From: Chlamydomonas sphaeroides
Lineage: Eukaryota > Chlorophyta > Chlorophyceae > Chlamydomonadales > Chlamydomonadaceae
Length of the DNA: 64,000 nucleotides
NCBI GenBank assembly: GCA_001662425.1
Contig: BDDC01000049.1
Span: 62,001-126,000, forward strand
Direction: 5' to 3'
Under the pieces are notes generated by a model that saw nothing but the letters and a program-made list of their open reading frames with translations, was not told the origin of the DNA and made no database searches. Shown here one piece after another: positions 35,401-46,246 of this stretch (position 1 is its first letter; every line of letters starts with the position of its first letter). Position numbers and translations under genes: made by a program.

Positions 35401-37637
35401 CGAGCGCGATCGCGCCGCTGACAGCCCGGACGCAGAGGCCGTCAGCGGCAGCCAGCGCAGCCTGCATGTCGTCGGCGGCGCCAGCCGGCGCAGCGCGACG
35501 GGTGGCGGCGACGGCATGGCGCTGCACAGCCCAGCAGACAGCGTGGGCAGCGCCGGCGGCGACCCGGACAGCGAGAACATGCCGCGGGGCGTGATGCGCC
35601 GCCTGGCGCAGCCCACTGACGATGGCGCCGCCGCCGAGGGCCAGGTGAGCTGCCGCCGCCGGCCAGCGCGCCTGCCCACGGCCGGCGCCCCTTGATGCCG
35701 CCGCTGATGCTCCCTGGCACACGAAGCGCGCCTGCCGCCGACGGCTGCTGCCGCATACGTACCGCGCCCCCTGGTGCTCCTGCCAGCAAAGAAGTCCCCC
35801 GACCCCCCGCGGGAGTACGCGGCACGCGGGTTACCATTCCCCACACACAAGCACACCCGCTCCCGCGGCCGCGCCTCTGCGGCCGCGCTTCTTGCGCATG
35901 CATGAGGAAGCCAGCCCTGCCGCCAAGCTCCTACACCTCTCCTGCCTGACCCCCAGGCCGACCTCTGGGCGCCGGGCGCCGCCGACGCGAGCGCCGGCCC
36001 CGGCCCCGCCCGGCGCACGCGCGTGTCCATCGTCGGCGACGGCACCGACGGCGGCGCCGGCGGCAGCCGGCCCGCCTCAGGCGCGACCAGCCGCATCCGC
36101 CGGGGGCCCTCCCGGCTGTCCAGCATCACGGGCGGCGACGCGTGGGCGCAGCAGGCCGTGCCGCGCGGCCCCGGGGTGCGGCCCGGCCCCGACCACGCGC
36201 CGCGCCAGCGCCGCGGCTCCATCGACGAGGCACAGCTGCGCCGCCTGGCGCACGGCAGGCCCATGCCGGAGCCGGAGCCGGGGCAGGTGAGCTGGGTGCC
36301 GGGTGTGTGTTCGTTCACACGTCAAGCAGCACGCCCTCGCCTGTTCGGAAATTGGGTAGTAGAAAGGAACACGCGCGTCGATGTGTGCGCGCGCGTGTGC
36401 GCCCTGCGTGTCGCGGCTGCTGTGGCCTGCCGCTGCGCACCACCCTTGCCGCCCCAGGCGCTGGCGCTCGCCCGATTGCACGACAAGCGCCTGCCCGCGT
36501 TGCTCACCTTGCTGCTGCCGCCGCCGCCCGCAGGACGCCCACCCGGGGCTGAGCTCGGACCACCGCCTGCCCAGCCTGCGGCCGCAGCCGTCGGCCGGCC
36601 ACGGCCTGGCCTGGGGCATGGCGGCCCGCACGCACTCGCAGCCCCACATGCACCTGCTGTCGGCCGCTGGCTGCTGCGGCGGCGGCGGCGACCACGACGG
36701 CAGCGCCGGCTCCCTGCAGTCGCTGCTGCACATTGCCAAGATGCAGCAGCAGCTGCATGACGCCGTCGGCGAGGACGACCACGAGCACAGCCGCCGCCGC
36801 TTTGACCGAGTGGGCAGCTTGGCGCAGTCGGCGGTGGCGGCGCCGCCGGCTGCGGCCGCCGAGGGCGCCAGCGGGTTGACGAGCGGCGTGCTGTCCATCG
36901 ACCCGACCGCGCCGCGGGCGCCGGTGGGTGGCGCGTGGCGGTGGATTGACCGGCCGTGTGGGGGGCAGCTAGGGTCACTGCCATGGGGCCGCTGGCAGGG
37001 GCATGGCGTGCAGCGCCGCGGGCTCCGGCGGGGGGGTGAAGCGAGGCAGTTTGTGGGGCCGAAGGGCAGCCAGACGCTGGCGGCGCACGGGGCTGTCGCT
37101 CGGCAGCGCTTGGTGGCGCCTGGCGAGGGCGCTTGGCTCTGCGCTGCGGCCCACTGCGGCCACAGCAGCTGCAGACAAACAGCTGCCGCGCTCACCCCTG
37201 CCGGCTGGCGGCGCTGGGGCGGGGGGCTTGCTCGGCAGCTTGGCACAACCCACGCGCATTCCCCGATGCCCCATGCCCCCGATGCCCCTGCCCACATGCC
37301 CCATGCCCCGATGCCCCTGCCCCGATGCCCCCGTCCCTCCAACGCCCCGCAGTCCAGCTCCACCCACCGGCGCCTGCGCGTCAACGTGGCCGGCTCGCCC
37401 AAGGAGCGCGACCCTAACGACGTGCCCGATGTGCTGCAGACGCCCTACGTGCTGCCACCCCGCGGCCAGGCGCACGGCGTGGCCATCAACCTGGCCATGC
37501 TGGCGCCCATGGTCGCGAGCGTCACGTCGCCCGGCGGCAGCGGCGGCGGCAGCGGCGGCGGCGCGCATCACCACGAGGCGGCGCCTGCGGCCAAGCAGGG
37601 CATGATGGACAAGTTCAAAAAGATGCTGCACCGCTAG
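32487..37637 (+). CDS. RRxS-motif low-complexity family protein, copy C (867 aa)
   Basis: Third, more diverged member on the opposite strand. It has nine exons: 32487-32569, 32701-32746, 33205-33359, 33888-34034, 34277-34945, 35146-35644, 35957-36286, 36534-36923 and 37353-37637. All phases close to 867 aa. Exon 2 is 46 nt, as in the other copies. Matching blocks are HARIAHNSTMRLHDK, VFEIKERPRFG|SV, SARWNANPVTIR, ELSPAMQLAARADVV, RRQRRRSAAEY, LLSSIAHR, RRRSLVGEG, QRRGSIDEAQLRRLAHG, LQTPYVLPPRGQAHGVAINL and a basic C-terminus MMDKFKKMLHR. What copies A and B carry in one large exon is split here by several introns. An alternative in-frame start lies at 32424. The start at 32487 matches the length of the other copies better. 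No catalytic domain is visible. Confidence 0.72.
33744..33832. repeat. 27-bp minisatellite in copy C intron 3
   Basis: Three copies built on atcgcatccctacggcgtgc, just before exon 4 of copy C. Confidence 0.85.
34947..35042. repeat. Purine-only (gaagagaa)n tract at a splice donor
   Basis: About 95 bases of only G and A start directly after the gtag donor of intron 5 of copy C. Confidence 0.9.
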
Positions 37638-40586
37638 GTTGCGGTGGGCGAGGATCGATGCTGTGTGCAGCTGGCTTACCGGGTGTCTGGCGGCGGCGGC
37701 TTGGGCCGCCTGGAAACGTCATGCTGCATGACATCTTAGGAAATGCGGCACCGCTGGGCTGTGGCCGTGGGGGCGGAGGTGGAGAGGGCGGCGGGCGTGG
37801 TTTGCGCTCGAGGGGGGCTCACACGGGGTTGGTGTGGTGGCGGCATGCGTGTACGAGCTGCTAGCGGCACGTGTGCGACCTGGCTTACCGGGAGGTCGGG
37901 CGGTGGGTTGGCCGGCGCAAGCAGGGCGGTGCTGGGCGAATGCGGGCGGGGGTGCTGCAGCGGCAGCTTTCGGTGTGAGGTGGGGCGGTGAGGCCCGCCC
38001 GTGTGGGTTTCAGAGGCGTGCGACGGAGGAGCTCCCAGCGGCCATGGGTGCGGCTGGCTCGGGCCGCTGACGTGCGTGCACATTGGGCCGTTGCAGCCGT
38101 TGGGGCGATGGCTTGGCCGCAAGCGCACAGCGTGCGCTGGCAGGCGACGTGTGTGGGCGAGTGGCGGCGGGCTCACGGTCAGTGCACTCGAACCGGGCGC
38201 CTCTGTTCTGCTGCTGCGCGAGGAGGGCGGCGAGGATGCGACTGCCGCGATGACGCGCGGTGCCACGTGGTGTGTGACGGTATCGTGCTGGTGTTGCTGG
38301 GTCCCTGTTACTATGGTGTACCGGAATCGCCGCGCCCCGCCTGACAGCCATGTTTGGCTGCTGGGCTGGCTGGGCCTGCGCCGAGACAGAAACGATGCGA
38401 CAACTGCCGTGGTGGCGCTCTGTGCGTCTTGGGGCGTGTGATGTCTGATTATGGCAACGCGCTTGTGTTGCTGAGTACCGGTTCCTAAAGTCGGCCGCAT
38501 CGCTGCCGCAGTGCAGCAAATGAGCGGCCGAGGGCGCATACCTGGTAGCCAGCAAGAGGACCCGTAGGACGCTTGCACTGGGAGGATGGGGGCGTGTCGT
38601 GGAGGACGGGCGGCGATGCCGCGCCGTCGACGCTGTCCCTGTAGCGACACACACGGGTGGATGGTACTCAATTTCGGCCCTACAAAGTTGAACACACACT
38701 TACACGAGGACAGTGGCGGCATAGCATTGCATGCTGATGGTGGGCGCTCGTTGGTGGTCGGAGCGGCTCGGACAGCGGCAGAATGGATGCTGCGCCCGGC
38801 GCCGCAAGGGCGGCAGCCCTGGACGGCTGTCTGTCTTGCGCAAGCGTGGGGGCGCGTGAACAGCTGCATTGAAGGACAGCGGCGCGTCCGCAAGGCGCAC
38901 TGTGGACGGCTGGGTGCTAGGCGGCCCGCCGCACAGCGCGGCATGAGCCGCATGGGGCAGGCAGGGCAGAACCTAGTGTGGATCACAGGGGCACCGGCCT
39001 GCGAGCCAGGGCTGAACGAAGGCGCCTTAACGAATGGCAGGGCCGGCATGGGAGCCGTACGTTCATCGGTGCTTGCGGAGTTCCGGTCTGAAGGGGTTGC
39101 GCTTCTCTGTAGAGTATCACATGCCAGCGCAACCCTGACTGTTGCAGGGGTGCCTGTTCCTGAGCGCTGCTGTTGCTTGGACACTTCGCGCGTGCGGCGG
39201 GGTCTGGGATTGGCGCGTCAACCGCGCGCGGGGCATGGCAGCCCACCGCTTTCTTGAATCATGCTCACAAGCGCTTGCCGGGTGTGTTTGTGTTGTGTAC
39301 GGCCCAAGGGCACTGTGGGGCCGATGCGGTGCTCGCCAACTGGCATGGGGTCGCTCGGGCATGGCAACGGGGCCATGTGAGCATAGATCGACACGGTAGA
39401 GATTATGCTGTTTGAGGACCCAGTAGGCGGGGGCTCACCTTTGACGGAGCACTATGCAGCGCTCGACGTGCGGCGTGCGCCCACATTGGCCTCTACCATG
39501 TGCGTGGCTAGTCATCATATCGACTCCATTCGTCATTACCGGCCGACCGATCGGCCGCGGCAGCCGCTGGGCTTGTGGAATGGCACCTGGGCCTTGGGCA
39601 TTGTTGTGATAGGTACCGATGTGTGTACTGGTCCGCACTGCCTTGTAATTAAGCTATGGCCATCGCCGTGCCTGCTTCCAGCAGGAGGCAACTGCCTGTT
39701 GTGGGCGTGTCGTAAGGCCCCCAACAGCCCGGCGAGCCGACCACGCATGGTCAGCCAAGAGCCTGCACCCGCCTCGTGTCTGCGGCGTGTTGCCCGGGCG
39801 CCCTGTATGCCTGCTGTGACTGCTTCACTGCGTCGTCCGGCTGCACGCGAGCGCGGCTCATGGCCAGGGGGCCGATGGAGCAGCGCCGGCTCGCTCCAGC
39901 CAGCTGGCTGTGGTGCTGTGGCGGTGTGGCGCTGTATGCCCTCCCCAGGGCCTCCCCTGGTAGGTACCGGCATCGGTGTGGAGAGGAGAGGACGAGGCCG
40001 CGCTCCGCAGCACGCCACGCGGCAGGAACTGCCGTACAGCTTCGTGGCCGCCAGCACATCGGCGCGCGCAGCTGCGCGCTGAACACTTCCGTGCACCAGC
40101 AACGACGGCAGCCCAGCCCAATAGACCTCACTCATTGCCGCCAACACCGGAACACAGAGAACACGTGCCAGCCCTCGTATCTTTATCAAGGGAACAATAC
40201 AGCCGATAGAGTCCAAGTCGTTGACGCACTGAAGTAAACAGTGTAGCTAGGATACGAGGGTTGATCATGTACTAGGTAATGATAAACTAGAACGAAGTCA
40301 AAAAGGGAGTATCTGTAACCTGCGAAAACGTGAACCCCTAGGTAGTCTCCGCCCACATCACCCAGCTGCCTTACAGCATCTATCCGCATTCCAATCCGCA
40401 TCTGCACACGTCTGCACGCAGCCAAGAACCCCAGCCCCGCCCCCTCGTGCGCCACACGGCCTCCCGCCCTGCATCGCACACTGCCGTACAGCGTGCCGGC
40501 AGCTGCTGCGGCATGGCGCCACGTGCACGTGCGCATGCGGCGCGTGCTGTGCGCGCGACGCGTGCGCTGCCAAGCGCGGTAGATGC
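37638..40586. other. Intergenic region downstream of copy C
   Basis: Convergent 3' ends are expected: copy C from the left and the P-domain fragment from the right. A plus-strand TGTAA occurs at 39644. The 482-codon minus frame at 37736-39184 lacks any domain and is treated as chance. A dispersed aacgaag element lies at 40267-40316. Confidence 0.4.
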
Positions 40587-41262
40587 CTAGGGGTTCATGA
40601 AGATCAGCGTGGCGTAGCGCAGCGTTTGGTCGACCAACGTGATGGACTGCGGCGGGCGCAGGGATTAGGGAGGCAACCGCAGCAGCAGCAGCAGGCGGCA
40701 CGCAGCGGTGGGTGAAAGGGCATCATTTTCTTTCCAGGACAAGGCTGCTGTTGCAGGGTGCGGCCTCTAGGACGATACGACAAGCAGCAGCCGCGCAACA
40801 ACCCTACGGCGGGCCGTGTGGGGCTGCCTTCCTCCCTCCCTCGGCATGTGGTGATGCGTGCTCTCGGCTGGCCCGCACCCGATAGAAGCCAGCAGCCGGG
40901 CCAGACTGCTCAGGCTGCTTGCCCCGGCGACCCATCGCAGCCAACACGGTGTGGCGCAGCTCGAGTCGCACGAGGCTCCAGAAAGGGCCTGACGGCCAGA
41001 GGGCATCATGTGCGAGTGAGGACGCTTGCTCGAGCTCTCACCCACTGGCCCGCGGTCGGGGAGCCGACGAAGGCTGAGAAGCTCTGCTCGGGGCGGTAGC
41101 TTGCGCCGGCGGTCAGGGTGGCGACGTCGTTGACGCTGAGCGAGGCAGCCGTGTTGAACGTGATGCGGCCGTCGAGCGTGCCGCCGGGCGCGCCCCGGTC
41201 CTTGAGCGGTGCGTATGTGGAGCCGCCGACGGGGCCGGGGCCGTTGAGGCGGAGCGACAGCT
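40587..41262 (-). pseudogene. Inverted partial copy of the last two P-domain exons
   Basis: Two exons, 41262-41042 (221 nt) and 40646-40587 (60 nt), match the last two exons of the 20609-30155 gene. The first has the same length (221 nt), the same intron phases and near-identical residues: LSLRLNGPGPVGGSTYAPLK against LSLRIGGPGPSGGSNYADLK, both ending GQW. The second encodes ITLVDQTLRYATLIFMNP and a stop. The preceding intron is also similar (ATGGGGCCCGAG shared near 41400 and 29142), so this is a genomic duplication. I found no upstream EGF, proline-rich or signal exons between here and the gene ending at 42482. It is most likely a truncated duplicate, although splice sites and frame are intact and it could be the end of a diverged short gene. 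Confidence 0.6.
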
Positions 41263-42481
41263 CTGGCCGCGGCCGGACGGCAGGGTGGTGGGCGGCGGCG
41301 AGGAGATACCGGTGGAGAGGCGTGTCAAGGGACGCGGGGGCGAACTCGGCAGGAGGGGACAGGCGCAGCGGCGCTGCAGCACCTTGAGGCGCTGCCCTCG
41401 GGCCCCATGCCTTCCCAGTGGCGTTTGGTCGTTTGGTCGTTTGGCACATGGCAGGTGTCGCTCAAGTGCTTTATTGTCTGATGCTGCCTGTGTTCGGCGA
41501 TGCAGGCGGCCGCTAGGGCGCAAGGGCACAAACACTAATCTCCCGCAAGCCTATGCGCATACGACACCCACCCTTTGTTTCCGTGCACCCGGTAGCCGGG
41601 CAGCCGGGTCGCGCCGGGAGTTTACTCCTGTTCCGTGCGCACGAGGCAAGCCATGGCCGTACCGGTCTACCTTGACAGGCATCCCTGCCCACGCCCACGT
41701 CTCCACCCGACTGCGACACCCCGCCGCAGCACCACACCCCAACTCCCGCTTATTACAAGCTAGAACGAAGCTCTGCCCCTTCTGGCCCCTCCAGCTACCT
41801 ATCCCTTGCCGGCTGGCCGGCCAGCCACACAGCCGACACACCGCAGCCGCGCCCAAGCGCCCCGCCCGCGTGGTGCTTGGGCCACACCCGCCGCCAGGGC
41901 GCCGCCAGGGCGACTGCAGCAGCGCCTTCTGCTCTCCGCCCGCGCGTCGCCACCACGCCTGCCGCTACCCCTCCCTCCCTCCCTCCTGCAGCCCACGGCC
42001 CTCCAGGCGCCGTCGCTCGCCCGCGCTCCATGTTCCATGTTCCTGCCGCCCTCCGGGCAGCCCACAACACCGGCGCCAGGGCGCCTCACCCCCCGGTCGA
42101 CCTCCACAGCAGCGCCCTGCCAGGCTGACGCCCGCCTCCACGGTCCTGGACCGAGACCGGGGCCCGTACGGCGTACGGCGCGCGGCGCGAGTCGTCTAGG
42201 CGCCGGCCTAGGCCGCGCCGCTGCCGTCGCCAGGCGCAGCCTGCAGCACGGCCGCCGCCAACGCATCGGCGTACGGCACGAGCCGTACAGGCCCCAGCCT
42301 GCAGCACGGCGGCCGCCAGGGCGCATCCAGGGCGCATCCAGGGCGGCAGCGCTGGCCCCGCCCCCAGGGGGCAGCGCGAGGCCAGGGCCGGCGGCAGCGT
42401 GCCAGGCCCCATGCGGCGGGTCCTGGGCCGGGGCCCGAGCCCCGGCTGGGGGCTGCGGGCTGCGGCCCCCGCCTGCCCCAT
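41263..42481. other. Region between P-domain fragment and membrane gene
   Basis: About 41263-41445 is similar to the intron before the matching exon of the full gene. The rest is GC-rich with ggcgcc-type low complexity (42150-42420) and an aacgaag element at 41749-41775. No exon of the duplicated gene was found. Confidence 0.4.
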
Positions 42482-45335
42482 TCACGACGTGGCGGCGGCG
42501 CCGCCCCTGCGCTGCTTGCTCCATCGCTGCATGATGGTGGACCAGTCGCGCGTCACCCAGCTGCGGACCGGACCGGACCGGACCGGAGGGTGGGGGAAGG
42601 GAGGGATGGAGGGACGTGAGCAGTAAACTAGTCAGCCAGGACCGAGCCAGAAGCTCGGAAGGCAGGGATGGAGCCGGGGATGAGTGGGGATGACGGATGA
42701 GGGAGGGGATGCGGGAGGGGATGAGGGAGGAGATGACGGAGGGGATGCGGGAGGGGACGATGGAGGGGGAGGACGGCGCGTTGGTGGAGTGGGAGGGAGG
42801 CAAGGCCGGCAGGCTCCAGCCAGGTGCCGTGGGTGGGGTGGGGCGGGCGGGCNNNNNNNNNNNNNNNNNNNNNNNNNNNNNNNNNNNNNNNNNNNNNNNN
42901 NNNNNNNNNNNNNNNNNNNNNNNNNNNNNNNNNNNNNNNNNNNNNNNNNNNNNNNNNNNNNNNNNNNNNNNNNNNNNNNNNNNNNNNNNNNNNNNNNNNN
43001 NNNNNNNNNNNNNNNNNNNNNNNNNNNNNNNNNNNNNNNNNNNNNNNNNNNNNNNNNNNNNNNNNNNNNNNNNNNNNNNNNNNNNNNNNNNNNNNNNNNN
43101 NNNNNNNNNNNNNNNNNNNNNNNNNNNNNNNNNNNNNNNNNNNNNNNNNNNNNNNNNNNNNNNNNNNNNNNNNNNNNNNNNNNNNNNNNNNNNNNNNNNN
43201 NNNNNNNNNNNNNNNNNNNNNNNNNNNNNNNNNNNNNNNNNNNNNNNNNNNNNNNNNNNNNNNNNNNNNNNNNNNNNNNNNNNNNNNNNNNNNNNNNNNN
43301 NNNNNNNNNNNNNNNNNNNNNNNNNNNNNNNNNNNNNNNNNNNNNNNNNNNNNNNNNNNNNNNNNNNNNNNNNNNNNNNNNNNNNTGGAGGTGATGATGT
43401 ACTGCAGCGGCGGGCAGGGGGCCGGGAAAGGGTCAGGGTGAGAGCAGGGCACGGGGGTCAAACTGGGGCCGGCGAAAGGCACAGTGGCTGTGCTAGCCCA
43501 CAGGAGCCCCTTGCTCGCCGACATGGGATTAACCTGTGGCCCAGCCGCAGCCACCACACCTGCGCACGCTGCCAGCACACCCCCGCACGCTGCCGGCAAC
43601 CCTCTCAAGCGCATGCGGCGGCATCCACCAGTGCGGGCGTCCAGGCTCACGGCTCCGTCCTTGCGTGCCGCACTCGGCCGACTCACCGACATGGTGCCAA
43701 ACTGGACGAGCCAAGGGGGTCAGGCATTGAGGCGGGGGCATGCACGGTGGGCGCAGGGCGGGGCGGGGGGTCGGGTCAGCATCAGGACGACTTAGCGGGC
43801 AGAGGCCGCAGAGAGGCGGCAAGCTGCCCGGGGTGAGGCGCAAGCCTCGGCGCACGCAGCCGACGACAGCGCGCAGGGCTGGATGGCTCGGGGGACGCCC
43901 CCACGCGGCCCTGGGGCTGCCGCCCCCGCACCTGCGCCCCCACTCGCCGCTGCAGCCACCGGAAGCTGACGTTCCAGCTGCGGGCCTGGCGGCGGTGGCA
44001 ACGAGATGAGCCGCGCGAGGGCGGCGCGTGTTCCGTCAACTCACAGGTGAGCACGCGAGGCGCGGAAGGGGCGGCGTGAACAAGGCGCGACGCCGGCACG
44101 GCTGGCGGGCGGCCAGGCGGGTGCAGGGCGAGGCGCTGCCGCAGGTCAGCGGATGCAATGCCGCGAGTGGGCGCCGCCACGAGTGCCACGAGTGCCACGA
44201 GTGCGTACGCGCGGCTCCCGGTATCGTGAGCACCCACACACCCACACACCCACACCCGGAATGTGCACGTGCGCCTGTGCGATGGCCGACACACCCCGGG
44301 GGTCGCCCTGGCCCATCCCCAACCCCAAGCCCACCCAGTAATGGTCCCGGTATGCTGGGCCCCTCCACGGAAGCCTGTACAACCCACCACCGTGTGCTGC
44401 TGGCTAGCGCTAGCTGCGTGGCAGCATGCGGGCCGCGGCCTCACCTGGGTGATGGCCGACATGCCCATGCAGAACAGCACCAGCCCCGCGCCTGCGGGCG
44501 GGAGCGCGGCGTGTTCGGGGCGGCGTGTACGGGGCGGCGTGTACGGGGCGGCGTGTGGGTGACGCCAGCGGCCCGGCATGCGACGTGTCGGCAGCTCGCG
44601 GCTGCTCCTCGGCGCAGCGACCCCTGGCCCCGCCCATGCCGGTCGAAACGGCCGCGGCTCTTGACAGCTGGGTGCAGGGCCGGGCGGGGCCCAGGCCGTG
44701 ATGCAGCAGGTGCCGCGTGTGGATCAGCCGCCGGGGGAGAGTGGTGGCGCCGCCTCGACCGACCAGCCAACCCGCCCGCGCTGGGCTGTGGGTGGAAGGG
44801 GTGCAGGCGGAGCCGCCCGGCGGCGGCGGCGGTCCCACCTCCCAGTGCGCCCCAGCGGAGACGGCACCGCCGCCGGGACCCCGAGCCCCGCGGCCGCACC
44901 TCCCAGCGCGCCCCAGCCTAGGTGCACGTCGCGGGTGAGGTCGATGGTGCCTGTGGGGGAAGGCGGGGGAGGATGGAGGGGGCGGGGCTGCGGTGGCGCA
45001 GGCGTGCGTGCTGGCGAGGCCGACGAGGGGCGGGCCGTGGCCACGCTTGCCGCAGCCGCACTTTGCGCACCCAGACATTATCCCACGGCCCTCATCGCCA
45101 TCCCAACCCCGTTCCCATGCTCGGGACGTGTTCGCGCGCATCGCGTGCCTTCGCTGCCCGGCACCGCGTGCCTTCGCTGCCCGGATGGGAAGACGATGCT
45201 CATAACCCTGCCGCGCCGTGCCAGCCTACCGAAGTTCTCCTCCTTGTAAAACTCAACGCGGTTCCGACGCGGCGGGGCGGGAGCAGCGGGGACGGGCGCC
45301 GCTGGCGCAGGAGCTGCGCGACCCTCGTCGGCCAT
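42482..45335 (-). CDS. Small membrane protein of unknown family, interrupted by assembly gap
   Basis: The ATG at 45335 opens MADEGRAAPAPAAPV, an Ala/Pro-rich leader. Exons 45335-45230, 44950-44900 and 44491-44445 join in phase (1,1,0) to read VEFYKEENFGTIDLTRDVH, then a hydrophobic stretch GALGGAGLVLFCMGMSAITQ. Two small phase-0 pieces follow. One is 43703-43689 (FGTMS, 15 nt, between a cag acceptor and gtgagt). The other opens YIITS next to the N run at 42853-43385. A plausible last exon, 42560-42482, ends WSTIMQRWSKQRRGG..TS in a basic tail. At least one transmembrane segment is clear. Middle exons are lost in the gap, so length and family cannot be judged. The gene is head-to-head with the membrane protein at 46247. 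Confidence 0.45.
42853..43385. other. Assembly gap (533 N)
   Basis: A run of N flanked on the left by a degenerate gatgcgggagggg tandem array (about 42685-42770). It removes middle exons of the minus-strand membrane gene. Confidence 0.95.
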
Positions 45336-46246
45336 GTCTCCGTCTCCGCTAGCTAACGCACGCGATCCTTGTGACTCTATTCAGTTGTTGCTATAGTTGC
45401 AGGTGCGGCGACAGCAATATGATAATAGCGTGACAGTTCCGCGGCGCGATGACAGCACTGTGCGCAGAAGCAGGTTCGTGCGTTGTATTAAACCGTAAAA
45501 TCCTACAACTCAGGGAACGCTTGTGACGGTATGTGCTGCGTTGCATCTGGTCGCGCCCACGCAGCACAAAACCCACCCTCCTGCCGTCCTGTCCGCCCCC
45601 GACCGCTACGCTCGTGCCCCCAGGTGCCCCCACTCCTCTGGCTTCGGCGCTTTCACTTCACACACGCCCGCTGCCCTTACAGAGCAGCTAAGAGCCTTGA
45701 TGCCTCATCCCGGCGCAACGCCCAGCGCTTGCTGCCTTACCTCTTTAATCCGCATTCAGGAAGAGTGCAGGGTAATCTGGAGAGCGGCTCCGTCGCGCAT
45801 GACGCGTCAGCCGCGAATGCCAAGCGTGCAGCATCGTGTAGCACTCTTGGCAGAAACCTGCCGGGCCTATCTGTGCCCGCCAGGTGCCCGCCGCAGCGCC
45901 GCCGCGTGCCCGCTGGCGCCCGCCGCAGGCCGCCGCTGGACGGCGCCGCACCAGGCCGCGACCCGCACCCGTCACCTCATCCTTAACTACGGGAGGGCCT
46001 CGCCCTGCGCCCCAAATTCTTGTGTCATGCATGCAGCAGGGGTGCCGTAGCTGCACGCGGCAATGGTAGGAACACGCGAAGTAACCGTCAGGACGGTCTT
46101 CCTAACACTGCAGGCATCTCGCCGGGCTCAGTGGAGACAGTGGTCCCCTGCATTTGGCTGACTGGTAACTTCAACTGCCTACACACGGCGCATTGACTAG
46201 ACCCGACCCTTGCGCAATGAACGACTTGGCCTGAGCCTTGACTGCG
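45336..46246. promoter_or_regulatory. Shared upstream region of two membrane-protein genes
   Basis: This 0.9 kb separates head-to-head starts at 45335 (minus) and 46247 (plus). It should contain both promoters. A 175-codon plus frame at 45523-46050 overlaps it but shows no domain, and it may be part of a 5' UTR or chance. Confidence 0.35.

Noticed and set aside
35173..37402. Minus-strand frames of 381 and 441 codons
   Set aside because: They are antisense to copy C exons 6-9 and cross its introns. The plus-strand chain closes in phase and matches copies A and B.
37736..39184. 482-codon minus-strand frame
   Set aside because: No domain, no splice partner, composition rich in Arg/His/Thr/Pro unlike neighbouring coding exons. 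It overlaps the expected 3' UTR of copy C.
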